This document shows positions 34,366-42,517 of a DNA stretch of 64,000 nt, one piece after another. This DNA is from Hydrogenophaga taeniospiralis. GTDB taxonomy: Bacteria > Pseudomonadota > Gammaproteobacteria > Burkholderiales > Burkholderiaceae_C. The position numbers were made by a program, and so were the translations under genes. Below the pieces are notes generated by a model. The model saw only the letters and a program-made list of their open reading frames with translations, had not been told where the DNA came from and ran no database searches. The DNA is taken from the NCBI RefSeq assembly GCF_020510445.1, contig NZ_JAHBAG010000001.1:3076501-3140500 (forward strand), written 5' to 3'. How positions within the stretch are numbered: position 1 is the first letter of the stretch; each line of letters starts with the position of its first letter.

Positions 34366-34437
34366 GTGGAACCGGCTCAGCCGGGCTGCAGACTGCGCCC
34401 CCCCTGGGGGAAGACGTGCAGCGGCGCAGGGGGGTGT
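34366..34437. repeat. Dispersed GC-rich repeat between cobT and cobS, copy 2
   Basis: The sequence GTGGAACCGGCTCAGCCGGG to GCGGCGCAGGGGGGTGT repeats the ends and hairpin centre of the copy at 15241-15324. It fills the gap just before the cobS start, and its last bases (AGGGGGG) serve as a purine-rich site ahead of ATG 34440. Upstream at 34324-34328 an isolated GAGGA precedes a GTG codon (34335) that is in frame with cobS through the whole repeat. Confidence 0.75.
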
Positions 34438-34439
34438 CC

Positions 34440-35249
34440 ATGCCGCTTCGCCACTTTTTGCTTGCGTTGCAGTTCTTCACCCGCATCCCGGTCACGGGGC
34501 GCCTGGCCGACTGGGTGGGCTTTTCGCCCGCCATGCTGCGCGCGAGCGCCGCGCATTTCCCGGGCGTGGGCTGGGTGGTGGGTGGGCTCACGGCGGTGGT
34601 GTTCTACGGATTGCTGACACTGCTGCCCGCCCAGCCCGCGGCGCCCTGGGTCGCGGCCGTCGCCTGCACCGTCTTCAGCGTGCTGCTCACCGGCGCATTC
34701 CATGAAGACGGGCTGGCCGACACCGCCGATGGCCTGGGCGGCAGCCCGAGCCGCGAGCGCGCGCTGGAGATCATGAAGGACTCGCGCATCGGCAGCTACG
34801 GCGCGGTGGCGCTGGTGCTGGCCTTTCTGAGCAAGGCGGCGTTGCTGGCGCTGCTGGCGCAGGCGGGCGGCACGCTGCTGGCGACGGCTGGCCTGTTCGC
34901 GGCGCACGTCAGCTCGCGCCTCATGCCGCTGTTCATCATCCGCACGCTGCCGCACGTGGGCGACACGCCCACCTCCAAGTCCAAGCCGCTGGCCGAGAGC
35001 ATCGGCAATGCCGGTCTGGCCACTGGCCTGCTCTGGTGGGCGCTGGCCATGGCGCTGGTGGGCTGGGCACTGCCGGGCGCGCCCTGGCCGCAGGCGGTGC
35101 TGGGCGCATTGCTGGGCCTGGCCTGGATGTGGCGCCTGCTGCGCCGCCGGCTGCAGGGTTTCACCGGTGACGGTCTGGGCGCCACGCAGCAGGTGAGCGA
35201 GCTCGGGTTCTACCTCGGGCTGGTGCTGTGCCTGCCCGCCACGCCATGA
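34440..35249 (+). CDS. cobS: Adenosylcobinamide-GDP ribazoletransferase (cobalamin synthase)
   Basis: The 269-residue membrane enzyme joins adenosylcobinamide-GDP and alpha-ribazole (phosphate) to complete B12. It shows LRHFLLALQFFTRIPV at the N-terminus, HEDGLADTADGLGG with the metal-binding acidic residues, MKDSRIGSYGAVALVL, and several hydrophobic segments. ATG 34440 gives the standard family N-terminus. A GTG at 34335 with a better ribosome-binding site would add 35 residues encoded by the repeat, and cannot be excluded. The gene ends 10 bases before cobC. Confidence 0.93.
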   Translation: MPLRHFLLALQFFTRIPVTGRLADWVGFSPAMLRASAAHFPGVGWVVGGLTAVVFYGLLTLLPAQPAAPWVAAVACTVFSVLLTGAFHEDGLADTADGLGGSPSRERALEIMKDSRIGSYGAVALVLAFLSKAALLALLAQAGGTLLATAGLFAAHVSSRLMPLFIIRTLPHVGDTPTSKSKPLAESIGNAGLATGLLWWALAMALVGWALPGAPWPQAVLGALLGLAWMWRLLRRRLQGFTGDGLGATQQVSELGFYLGLVLCLPATP

Positions 35250-35259
35250 GGGCGCGCGC

Positions 35260-35814
35260 ATGACGCTCTGGCTGTTGCGCCACGCGCCGGTGGTGCTCGA
35301 CGCCGGGCGCTGCTACGGCGCCACCGACGTGCCCGCGAACCTAGCGCTCACGAGCCAGGCCGCGCGGTCGATGGCGGCGCTGCTGCCCGAGGGCGCGCCG
35401 CTGTGGGTCTCGGGCCTGCAGCGCGCCCAGCAGCTCGCGCGTGAATTGCACACACTGCGGCCCGACCTGGGCGCGCCCGCCACCGACACGCGGCTGAACG
35501 AAATGAACTTCGGTCGCTGGGAGCTCAAGCGCTGGGATGCCATCCCGCGCCAGGCCTTTGACGTCTGGTTGGCCGATTTCGCGCACCACCGCTTTGGCGG
35601 CGCCGAGAGCGTGCAGCAGCTGATCGACCGGGTGGCCGTGGCGCTGGCGGCGGTGCGCTTGAAACAGCAGGGCCAGGCCGTCTGGGTGACCCACGCGGGC
35701 GTGATCCGCGCCGTGCAGTACTTGGTGGCCCATGGCAGCGCGCCGATCAGCGACGTGGACCAGTGGCCCCGCGAGGCGCCAGCGCCTGGGGGTCATCTGT
35801 GCCTGACGCTGTGA
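35260..35814 (+). CDS. cobC: Alpha-ribazole phosphatase, histidine phosphatase family
   Basis: The 184-residue protein has the histidine-phosphatase motif LLRHAPV with the catalytic histidine at residue 8, NEMNFGRWELKRW with the acid/base glutamate region, and the second histidine in WVTHAGVIRA. As the last gene of the B12 run, next to cobS, it is most likely CobC, removing phosphate from alpha-ribazole phosphate or cobalamin phosphate. No terminator with a T-run was seen in the 133 bases that follow. Confidence 0.88.
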   Translation: MTLWLLRHAPVVLDAGRCYGATDVPANLALTSQAARSMAALLPEGAPLWVSGLQRAQQLARELHTLRPDLGAPATDTRLNEMNFGRWELKRWDAIPRQAFDVWLADFAHHRFGGAESVQQLIDRVAVALAAVRLKQQGQAVWVTHAGVIRAVQYLVAHGSAPISDVDQWPREAPAPGGHLCLTL

Positions 35815-35947
35815 TAGGGTTTCGCCTTCAAACGTATCACCGCGTTGGTTCGCCTTGCCGTGCCACAGCACGGTCCGCGGCTCCCGCCTTGTTCCACGCT
35901 TGAATGCAACACCGCATGTGCCGCCTCCAGCGTGCACACTGGCGCCC

Positions 35948-37210
35948 ATGAAGAGCCCGTCGCCACGCCCTCCCGCCAGCCTGGCCCGCATGAAAGCGCT
36001 GGCCCTGGGCCTGCTGCTGTTCGCCGCCCTGGTGTATGTGCTGGCCACGCTGCTGGGGCCGCGCCACCTGGCCTGGGGTTACGTGGCGGCCGCGGCCGAG
36101 GCGGCCATGGTGGGGGCGTTGGCCGACTGGTTCGCGGTGGTCGCGCTGTTCCGCCACCCGCTGGGTCTGCCCATTCCCCACACGGCCATCATTGCCGCCA
36201 ACAAGGACCGCCTGGGCGCGCAGCTGGCGCGTTTTCTGGGCGAACATTTCCTGACCGCCGAACACGTGCGGCCCACGCTGGCGCGCTGGGACCTGAGCCT
36301 GGAGGCCGGCCAGTGGCTGACCCGGCCCGAGTCGGCGCAGCGCGTGGGCGAGTGGCTGCGGCAGGCCACGCCGGCCATCCTGTCCGCGCTCGACCAGGCG
36401 CCCGTGCGCCAATGGGTGGCGCGGCTTGCGCAGCGCCTGCTGCGCGAGGTGGACCTATCGGCGCTCGGTGGCCAGGCGCTGGGCGCGCTCACCGAACACG
36501 GCCACCACCAGCAGTGGCTCAACGGCCTGCTCCAGCAGCTCTCGAGCTGGGCCGGGCAGGACGCCGTGCAGGAGCGGCTCACGGACGCCATCGCGCGCGA
36601 ACTCAAGGAGCTCAAATACGTCGGGCTCGACCAGGTGGCCGCTCGCCTGGCCACGCGCAAGCTGGTGGCCGCGCTCACCCGCACGCTTGCCGAGGTGGCG
36701 CAGGACCCCGATCACGAGCTGCGCCACCGCTTCGACGGCTGGATGGCCGATGCCATCGAGCGCCTGCAGCACGACGCCGACTGGCGTGCCCGTGTGGCGC
36801 TCTGGCGCGATGCCTGGTTGGCCCAGCCGGCTTGGAGCGCCCCCATCGAGGCCTGGTGGCGCGCACTCCTGGGCCACCTGAGCGAGGAGGCCATGAAGCC
36901 CGAGACCGCGCTGGCCGAGCGCATCGCCGGCGTGGTGCAGACCGTGGGGCAGCAGTTGCTGGCCGACGAGGCGCTGCGTGGCTGGATCAACGCCCAGGCA
37001 CAACACGTCTTGCTGCGAGCGCTGGACGGCAGCCGCGAGAGCATCGTCGGCTTCGTGGCGCAGCGGGTGCAAGCCTGGGACGCTCAGGAGATGAGCCGCG
37101 TGCTCGAAAACAACATCGGCCGCGATCTGCAGTTCATCCGCATCAACGGCACGCTCGTGGGGGCGCTGGTGGGGCTGGTGCTGCATGCGCTCACGCAGCT
37201 GGTGTTGTAA
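35948..37210 (+). CDS. DUF445 family membrane protein
   Basis: The 420-residue protein has an N-terminal hydrophobic segment (LALGLLLFAALVYVLATLLG), then the DUF445 signature AAEAAMVGALADWFAVVALF and HPLGLPIPHTAIIAANKDRL, a long amphipathic helical body, and a C-terminal hydrophobic anchor (NGTLVGALVGLVLHALTQLV). Members are inner-membrane proteins of unknown role. ATG 35948 is chosen because the codons upstream lack the family pattern. It is separated from cobC by 133 bases with no other gene and converges on the merR-like gene. Confidence 0.88.
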   Translation: MKSPSPRPPASLARMKALALGLLLFAALVYVLATLLGPRHLAWGYVAAAAEAAMVGALADWFAVVALFRHPLGLPIPHTAIIAANKDRLGAQLARFLGEHFLTAEHVRPTLARWDLSLEAGQWLTRPESAQRVGEWLRQATPAILSALDQAPVRQWVARLAQRLLREVDLSALGGQALGALTEHGHHQQWLNGLLQQLSSWAGQDAVQERLTDAIARELKELKYVGLDQVAARLATRKLVAALTRTLAEVAQDPDHELRHRFDGWMADAIERLQHDADWRARVALWRDAWLAQPAWSAPIEAWWRALLGHLSEEAMKPETALAERIAGVVQTVGQQLLADEALRGWINAQAQHVLLRALDGSRESIVGFVAQRVQAWDAQEMSRVLENNIGRDLQFIRINGTLVGALVGLVLHALTQLVL

Positions 37211-37245
37211 GCCCCGTGCGCCGTGCTAACGCCGCGTGGCGCGGC

Positions 37246-37725
37246 TTACGAGCAGCACCCGGCTGTCTCGGTCGACGATGACAGGCCTTGGCGAAGGTCG
37301 GTCAGGATGGTGCAGTCGGGCGCGGGGCCACCGGCACAGCCCTCGCTGCAGGCCCGGACATAACGCGACAGACTTCGCTCCAGGCGGCGCAACTCCGCCA
37401 TCTTGGCCCGCACGGCTGTGAGATGCCCCTGGGCAATCGCGCGTGCCTCCACGCAGTCGCGTTCGGCACTGGTCGACAGCGTGACGAGCTCGCGGGTCTC
37501 ATCGATGGAAAAGCCCAGGTCGCGGCAGTGCCGGATGAGGATGAGCACGTCTTGCGCCGACTCCGGGTAGACACGATGACCGCTCTCGCGGCGCATGGCC
37601 GCCGGTATCAAGCCCACTTCCTCGTAGTACCGGAGGGCGGATACCGCGAAGCCGACCCGCTTGGCCAGGACGCCAATGGTCAGCAGTTCGGGTGGGGGTT
37701 CTGTGGTGGTTGCGGGTTTTTTCAC
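37246..37725 (-). CDS. MerR family metal-responsive regulator
   Basis: The 159-residue protein has an N-terminal MerR winged helix (LTIGVLAKRVGFAVSALRYY, then EEVGLIPAAMRRESGHRVY) and a long dimer helix. Cys91 and Cys126 are 35 residues apart, the same spacing as the first two mercury-binding cysteines of Tn501 MerR (82 and 117). Further cysteines lie at 130 and 138 and a CC pair at 157-158. It therefore probably senses mercury or another soft metal. It diverges from a small cysteine-rich membrane protein, with a MerR-type operator between them. Confidence 0.85.
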   Translation of the reverse strand: MKKPATTTEPPPELLTIGVLAKRVGFAVSALRYYEEVGLIPAAMRRESGHRVYPESAQDVLILIRHCRDLGFSIDETRELVTLSTSAERDCVEARAIAQGHLTAVRAKMAELRRLERSLSRYVRACSEGCAGGPAPDCTILTDLRQGLSSSTETAGCCS

Positions 37726-37733
37726 TGCGGGCC

Positions 37734-37764
37734 TTGTATCTCAAGTTGCTTGAGATTTTACAGT
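37734..37764 (+). promoter_or_regulatory. MerR-type operator/promoter with 19-bp dyad
   Basis: A perfect 8-base dyad, ATCTCAAGTTGCTTGAGAT (37738-37756), sits between TTGTAT (37734-37739) and TACAGT (37759-37764). The resulting 19-base spacer is the overlong spacing typical of promoters activated by MerR-family proteins that untwist DNA. It faces the small membrane protein gene. Confidence 0.75.
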
Positions 37765-37808
37765 TGGCCCACGGGAATCGACCCGCATGGATCAACTGGA
37801 GAAGACGC

Positions 37809-38117
37809 GTGAAAAAACCTGTATTGACAGCCCTGGGCGTGGCCGGAGCGTGTGTGGCCTGCTGCACCATCCCCTTGGCGATCCCATTGTTCGGGGGAGC
37901 GGCTGCGCTTGGGCTGACGTCCTGGCTGGGCGTGCATTTCCAGATCGCTCTGGAGTGGCTGGTGCTGGTGGTGATGGTGTCCATGGCGGCGCTGGTCTGG
38001 GGCACCATGGTCTTGGTGCGTCGCAGGCGCGCCAAGACATGCGAGAGTGGGCCATCGAGCGGAGGTGCGTGTGCGGTGAGCCCAGACGCCGAGGGATGCG
38101 GCTGCGCCCCTCGGTAG
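37809..38117 (+). CDS. Small cysteine-rich MerF/MerT-like membrane protein
   Basis: The 102-residue protein has two hydrophobic segments (about residues 5-38 and 45-70). The first contains GACVACCTIP with Cys15, Cys18 and Cys19, like the cysteine pair in the first helix of mercury importers MerT/MerF. The cytosolic tail adds Cys78, Cys88, Cys97 and Cys99 (GCGCAPR). It starts at GTG 37809 after CTGGAGAAG. Divergence from a MerR-type gene supports a role in soft-metal transport, perhaps mercury, but no merA or merP is adjacent. Confidence 0.72.
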   Translation: MKKPVLTALGVAGACVACCTIPLAIPLFGGAAALGLTSWLGVHFQIALEWLVLVVMVSMAALVWGTMVLVRRRRAKTCESGPSSGGACAVSPDAEGCGCAPR

Positions 38118-38129
38118 GAGCGGTCGGTA

Positions 38130-38765
38130 TCAGCCCAGCGTCTTCGGCTTGAAATCGCAGTACGCCGACACCGCGCATTGGTGGCACAGCGGCTTGCGCG
38201 CCTGGCACACATAACGCCCGAGCAGGATCAGCCAGTGGTGCGAGTCCACCGCGTAGGCGGGCGGCACGCGTTTCATCAGCTGCTGCTCCACCGCCAGCGG
38301 CGTTTTGCCCGGGGCCAGGCCGGTGCGGTTGCTGACGCGGAAGATGTGCGTGTCCACCGCCATGGTGGGCTGGCCGAAAGCCACGTTGAGCACCACGTTG
38401 GCGGTCTTGCGGCCCACGCCGGGCAGGGCCTCCAGCGCCTCGCGCGTGCGCGGCACCTCGCCACCGTGGCGCTCCACCAGGATGCGGCAGGTTTCCATCA
38501 GGTGCTTGGCCTTGCTGCGGTACAGGCCGATGGTCTTGATGTACGACTCCAGGCCCTCCTGCCCGAGGGCCAGAATTTTCTGCGGTGTGTTCGCCACCGG
38601 GAACAGCTTGCGCGTTGCCTTGTTCACGCCCACGTCCGTGGCCTGGGCCGAGAGCAGCACGGCGGTCAGCAGCTCGAACACGCTGGTGTATTCGAGCTCG
38701 GTCACAGGGTGTGGGTTGGCGGCCTGCAGGGTGGCGAAGAAGGCTTCGATGGCGGCGGGTTTCAT
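38130..38765 (-). CDS. nth: Endonuclease III
   Basis: The 211-residue DNA glycosylase/AP lyase removes oxidised pyrimidines. It has the helix-hairpin-helix LPGVGRKTANVVL with the catalytic lysine, the catalytic aspartate in VDTHIFRVSNRTGL, and the iron-sulfur cluster ligands in the C-x6-C-x2-C-x5-C pattern (CQARKPLCHQCAVSAYC). The start is ATG 38765. It lies 49 bases after the last injection-system gene on the same strand and could receive read-through from it. Confidence 0.94.
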   Translation of the reverse strand: MKPAAIEAFFATLQAANPHPVTELEYTSVFELLTAVLLSAQATDVGVNKATRKLFPVANTPQKILALGQEGLESYIKTIGLYRSKAKHLMETCRILVERHGGEVPRTREALEALPGVGRKTANVVLNVAFGQPTMAVDTHIFRVSNRTGLAPGKTPLAVEQQLMKRVPPAYAVDSHHWLILLGRYVCQARKPLCHQCAVSAYCDFKPKTLG

Positions 38766-38814
38766 GCCGCGCAGTGTAGCGGGGCAGGGCGCGAGGAAGG
38801 CCCCGCGCCAAGCT

Positions 38815-39315
38815 TCAAGCACTCGCCTGCTTCAGGTCTTTCAGCATGTCCTGGATCGCCGCCTCCACCGTTTTCGCGCGCTCCGCGAGCTCCTTGCCGC
38901 GCAGTTCCAGTGCCTTGGTGGTCAGTGCGGCCTGTTCTTTCAGTTCGGGCGATTTTTCCAGGGCGCGTTTGAAGGCGTCGCTGCGGATCAGGGCGCTGTG
39001 TTCCTTGTTGTCGGCCAGGCCCTGCTGGGTGCGTTGGGCCAGTTGTTTGCCGTAGCCGGCCAGCGCCTCGCCGATCTCGCTGGCGACCTGGGCCGGCGGG
39101 TCGTCCACTTCACGGCGGGCCTTGGGCCGCAGCTCCGGGATGTCGGGCACCTTGAGCACGGCGCCCTTGGGCAGGGTGCTCAGGTCGCTCAGCCGCGGGT
39201 TGGCTTTCAGGATGGCGGCTTCGGCCTTTTCGCGCTGCTTGGGCGTCAGGCGTTCGAACATGACGTCGGCGATCTCGGCCACGGATTTTTCGCCTCGGAA
39301 GCTGGTGATCGGCAT
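38815..39315 (-). CDS. LysM-like / helical protein at the end of the injection-system cluster
   Basis: The 166-residue protein is not a family I can name firmly. Residues about 20-65 (PKQREKAEAAILKANPRLSD, LSTLPKGAVLKVPDIPELRP) look like the small LysM-type fold of phage gpX proteins. Residues 75-165 are charged amphipathic helix with likely coiled coil (KALELRGKELAERAKTVEAA). No signal peptide is present. It follows the giant beta-helix gene by 12 bases on the same strand, so it is probably the last cistron of the injection-system operon, perhaps a baseplate or fibre accessory. Confidence 0.7.
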   Translation of the reverse strand: MPITSFRGEKSVAEIADVMFERLTPKQREKAEAAILKANPRLSDLSTLPKGAVLKVPDIPELRPKARREVDDPPAQVASEIGEALAGYGKQLAQRTQQGLADNKEHSALIRSDAFKRALEKSPELKEQAALTTKALELRGKELAERAKTVEAAIQDMLKDLKQASA

Positions 39316-39327
39316 GGCAAGACTCCT

Positions 39328-42300
39328 TCAGAGACCGATGACGTTGGTCAGGTTGATGTCGGCCGGGGTGGGCGTGCCGCCTTGCACCACGATCGGGCCG
39401 GTGCTGGTGTTGCCCATCACGATGGCGCGCTTCAGCTCGGGGAACAGGAACAGGGTCTGCAGGTCCCCCAGGCCGATCAGCCGGTTGTTGCTGGCGTTGA
39501 GCGTGCGCGCCCCGAGCTGGCCGACCACCGGTTGCGCGCTGCTCTCGCCCACCGCTTCGCAGTGGTTGGTGTTGAATAGACAGTCGACGACGCCGGTGCA
39601 GCGGTTCAGCGGCACCGAAGAGTGGTGGCCGCGCAGCCGGTTGCCGCGGATGGACAGGATGCCCGTGCGCGCGGGCACCGCCGCCGCCAGGCTTTCGGTC
39701 AGCAGGAAGCCCATTTCGCCCGCCGAGACGAAGCTGGCCATGGCGAAGTGGGTGAAGCGCACGCCGCTGCCGGGCGCGATGTTGATCGCCCGCCAGGCCA
39801 GCGGCTCGGGCTTCTGGCCGTCGTCGCCAATGCGCTCCACCTGGTTGTCGTCGATCGCGCAGTGTTCAAACGGCGGCGGCACATGCAGGCCGCTGATCTG
39901 GCCGCTGCCGCGGTCCGGGCCGATGCCGAAGCAGCGGTTGCCCGCGATGCGCAACTGCCCCATGGCCAGCGCGCGCACCGCGTCAATCGCGGGCGAGCCG
40001 GTGGCCGTGCGCGCGACCCGGCCCAGGCTGTTGTCGAGCAGGTCGGCGCGCTCCACGCGGACCAGCTGGATCGCTGCGAAAGCGGTGTTCTCCACGTTGG
40101 CGGCCTGGCCGAGGTCGTGGCACTGGTTGCCTGAAAAGCGCAGCACCCCGGCCGAGGCGCTGCGCGCCATCACCAGCGCGCCGAGCCCGAGCTGTTCGAA
40201 ATGGTTGTCGCTGATCACCGCGTGCTCGACGCGGTGGTTGATCACCACGCCGTTGCCCCGCAGCTCGCGCAGGCGGTTGCCGCCGATGCGCGCGCGATCC
40301 AGCGCCACCGGGTCCAGGCCCTCTTCGAGCACGATGCCGTCGCCGCTGCGCTCGTTGGAGCCGGAGATCTCGTTGCCCTCGATGCACAGGCCATCGACCC
40401 CGGCCCGGATGCCGTCGCCGGCGGTGTAGATGACGTTGCTGGTGATGTCCATGGGCGAGCCGGGCAGGGTGGCGCCGGTGGCGACCACGGCGGCCTGGTT
40501 GCCCACCAGCATCAGGTTGTCCACGATGCGCGTGTTGCCGAAGTGCAGGCTGATACCGTCGAGGTTGACCGCGCGCTGGCTGCAGAACATCAGGTTGCGC
40601 GCGATCCGCAGTTCGGCGGTGAGCAGGTGCTTGCGCTCCCGGTCGGGCACCGACGCGATGCCGCGTTCGGCCACCAGCGCGCACTGCTCGATCTTCGCGC
40701 CGAGCACGTTGCCGGCCAGCCCGATGGCCACGCTGGTGCCGTCGCCCACCGACAGGCCGAGCACGTTGATGTGCTGTGCGAGCAGGTCGATCACCTGGGT
40801 GGCCAGCAGCACGGCGGTGGTGCCCGAGGTGCGCGCCGCGCCCAGCAGGCTGAGGTTTTCCAGCGCCACGCCGTTGCTCTCGCTGATGTTCACCACGGTG
40901 CCGGGCTCGGTGCCCTGCAGCACGGTGGCCCAGCCCTGGCCGCGGATGCGCAGCGAGCGCGCGCCCTCGATGTTCAGCGGCGCCGACAGGTTGTAGCTGC
41001 CGATGCCCAGGCAGACCGTGCCGCCGGTGGCCTTGAGGCTGTCCACCGCCTGTTGCAGCGTGGCGCTGCCGTTGTTGTGGTTTTCCGCGCTGACGCAGAC
41101 CGAGCAATCGCAGCCATGGCCCTCGGGCATGGGCGGCCACAGCGTGCGGCAGTCGGTCTCGGCGTCGGGGAAGTTGACCACAGCGAGCCGGGCGTGGTGG
41201 TGGTGGATGCCCAGCGACGGGGCGCGGTCCAGTTCTTCGATCGTGGCGTTGGTGCTGCGCGCGGCGAACACCCAGTGGTCGCCGCTGCGGAACAGGCCAC
41301 CGGCCGGATCGAGGCTGAATTCAACCAGGATGCCGTGCTCCAGGAACAGGCGCGTGCCCAGCGGCGGGATCAGGATCGCACCGTTGCTGGCGGGCGCGTC
41401 CAGGTCCTGGCCGGCCACCGCGCTGCCGTCTTCGCGGCGCACCTGGCCCGACTGGTCCCAGCGCCGCACCCGGGTGTTGCGCAGCGGGTCGGTGGCCTGT
41501 TGCGCATCGGTGGGGAACAGGCCGGCGCTCAGCGGCTGGTCAAAAGTCAGCGTGCGCGCGATCGGGTCCACCCCGCTGGCGGCGCGGATGCGGCGCAGCT
41601 CGCCGGGCAGGCCGTGCAGCTCGCGGTGGTCGTCGGTGACTTCGACCCAGTCGCCGTCGTTGAAGCGCAGCACGTCGTCGCGCCCGATACTCTCCACCGT
41701 GACGCGGTCTCGCGCCGGGTTGATGTGGGTCGCGCGCGAGGCCACGCTGGCGTTGTCGCGCGACCACTTGAAGGTGGCCGTGCCGAGCGCGCCGCCCTGG
41801 TGCACCTCCACCCGGTAGAGCTGGTTCTCCAGCCCTCGGTAACCCGCGGCCGGCGGCACGCTGCAGGGGTTGGGCTCGAAGCCAGGGTCGCCGGTGGCGG
41901 TGGACAGGCGCGCGGCCGACGGCGCGGTGGCGGCCACCCAGGCGGGAATGTCCTCGTCGGGCGTGGCGCAGCTGATCGCGCCGTCGATGGGCAGCAGCTT
42001 CACCTGCCACACCGTCTGGCGCCGGCCGGTGGTGTCCACGCCGACGGCCGGCTCGATGAGCCCGGGCACCTGCAGCGCAGTCACGTCGCGTTGCCAGACG
42101 TCCAGGTACACCAGGTGCGGCCCGGCGGCGGGCAGCGCGGGCGGCTCGGGGTAGTAGGGCTGGTCCAGGTAGTCCAGCGCGGTGGTGCCGGCCAATTCGG
42201 CCAGGTGCGGGTCCCAGGCGTCGGGCGTGCCGCCGTGGTTTTCGGCCAGCAGGCCGTCCACGTACATGCGCCCCGCGCCGATGCTCAGGGCGCCACCGGC

Positions 42301-42504
42301 CGCCTCGATGCGGAAACCGTCGGGCGTGGTGCGCGGCACCACGCTGCCGTTGAAGGTGTCCCAGCTGCCGGCCTGCAGGCGCCGGCCGAGCTGGGCCACC
42401 CATTCGTTCCAGTCCGCATCCAGCTGGACGCGGCCCTGTTGCATGACCACGCCCAGGAAGTCCTGGCGGGCGTCAAAGCGCACGCGGCTCAGATCGAAAC
42501 TCAT
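39328..42504 (-). CDS. DUF6519 / right-handed beta-helix protein of the injection system
   Basis: The 1058-residue protein opens with the DUF6519 pattern FDARQDFLGVVMQQGRVQLD, then ADWNEW, followed by a long beta-rich region. From about residue 500 there are repeated short strands of parallel beta-helix type (IRGQGWATVL, ISDNHFEQLG, ISGSNERSGDGIVL, IRGNRLRG). Such helices occur in phage tail spikes and receptor-binding fibres. A cluster of cysteines and histidines (GHGCDCSVC near 460) could bind metal. It is probably a baseplate-attached fibre or spike giving surface specificity. ATG 42504 follows GGAGGGAGCACC. Confidence 0.82.
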   Translation of the reverse strand: MSFDLSRVRFDARQDFLGVVMQQGRVQLDADWNEWVAQLGRRLQAGSWDTFNGSVVPRTTPDGFRIEAAGGALSIGAGRMYVDGLLAENHGGTPDAWDPHLAELAGTTALDYLDQPYYPEPPALPAAGPHLVYLDVWQRDVTALQVPGLIEPAVGVDTTGRRQTVWQVKLLPIDGAISCATPDEDIPAWVAATAPSAARLSTATGDPGFEPNPCSVPPAAGYRGLENQLYRVEVHQGGALGTATFKWSRDNASVASRATHINPARDRVTVESIGRDDVLRFNDGDWVEVTDDHRELHGLPGELRRIRAASGVDPIARTLTFDQPLSAGLFPTDAQQATDPLRNTRVRRWDQSGQVRREDGSAVAGQDLDAPASNGAILIPPLGTRLFLEHGILVEFSLDPAGGLFRSGDHWVFAARSTNATIEELDRAPSLGIHHHHARLAVVNFPDAETDCRTLWPPMPEGHGCDCSVCVSAENHNNGSATLQQAVDSLKATGGTVCLGIGSYNLSAPLNIEGARSLRIRGQGWATVLQGTEPGTVVNISESNGVALENLSLLGAARTSGTTAVLLATQVIDLLAQHINVLGLSVGDGTSVAIGLAGNVLGAKIEQCALVAERGIASVPDRERKHLLTAELRIARNLMFCSQRAVNLDGISLHFGNTRIVDNLMLVGNQAAVVATGATLPGSPMDITSNVIYTAGDGIRAGVDGLCIEGNEISGSNERSGDGIVLEEGLDPVALDRARIGGNRLRELRGNGVVINHRVEHAVISDNHFEQLGLGALVMARSASAGVLRFSGNQCHDLGQAANVENTAFAAIQLVRVERADLLDNSLGRVARTATGSPAIDAVRALAMGQLRIAGNRCFGIGPDRGSGQISGLHVPPPFEHCAIDDNQVERIGDDGQKPEPLAWRAINIAPGSGVRFTHFAMASFVSAGEMGFLLTESLAAAVPARTGILSIRGNRLRGHHSSVPLNRCTGVVDCLFNTNHCEAVGESSAQPVVGQLGARTLNASNNRLIGLGDLQTLFLFPELKRAIVMGNTSTGPIVVQGGTPTPADINLTNVIGL

Positions 42505-42517
42505 GGTGCTCCCTCCT

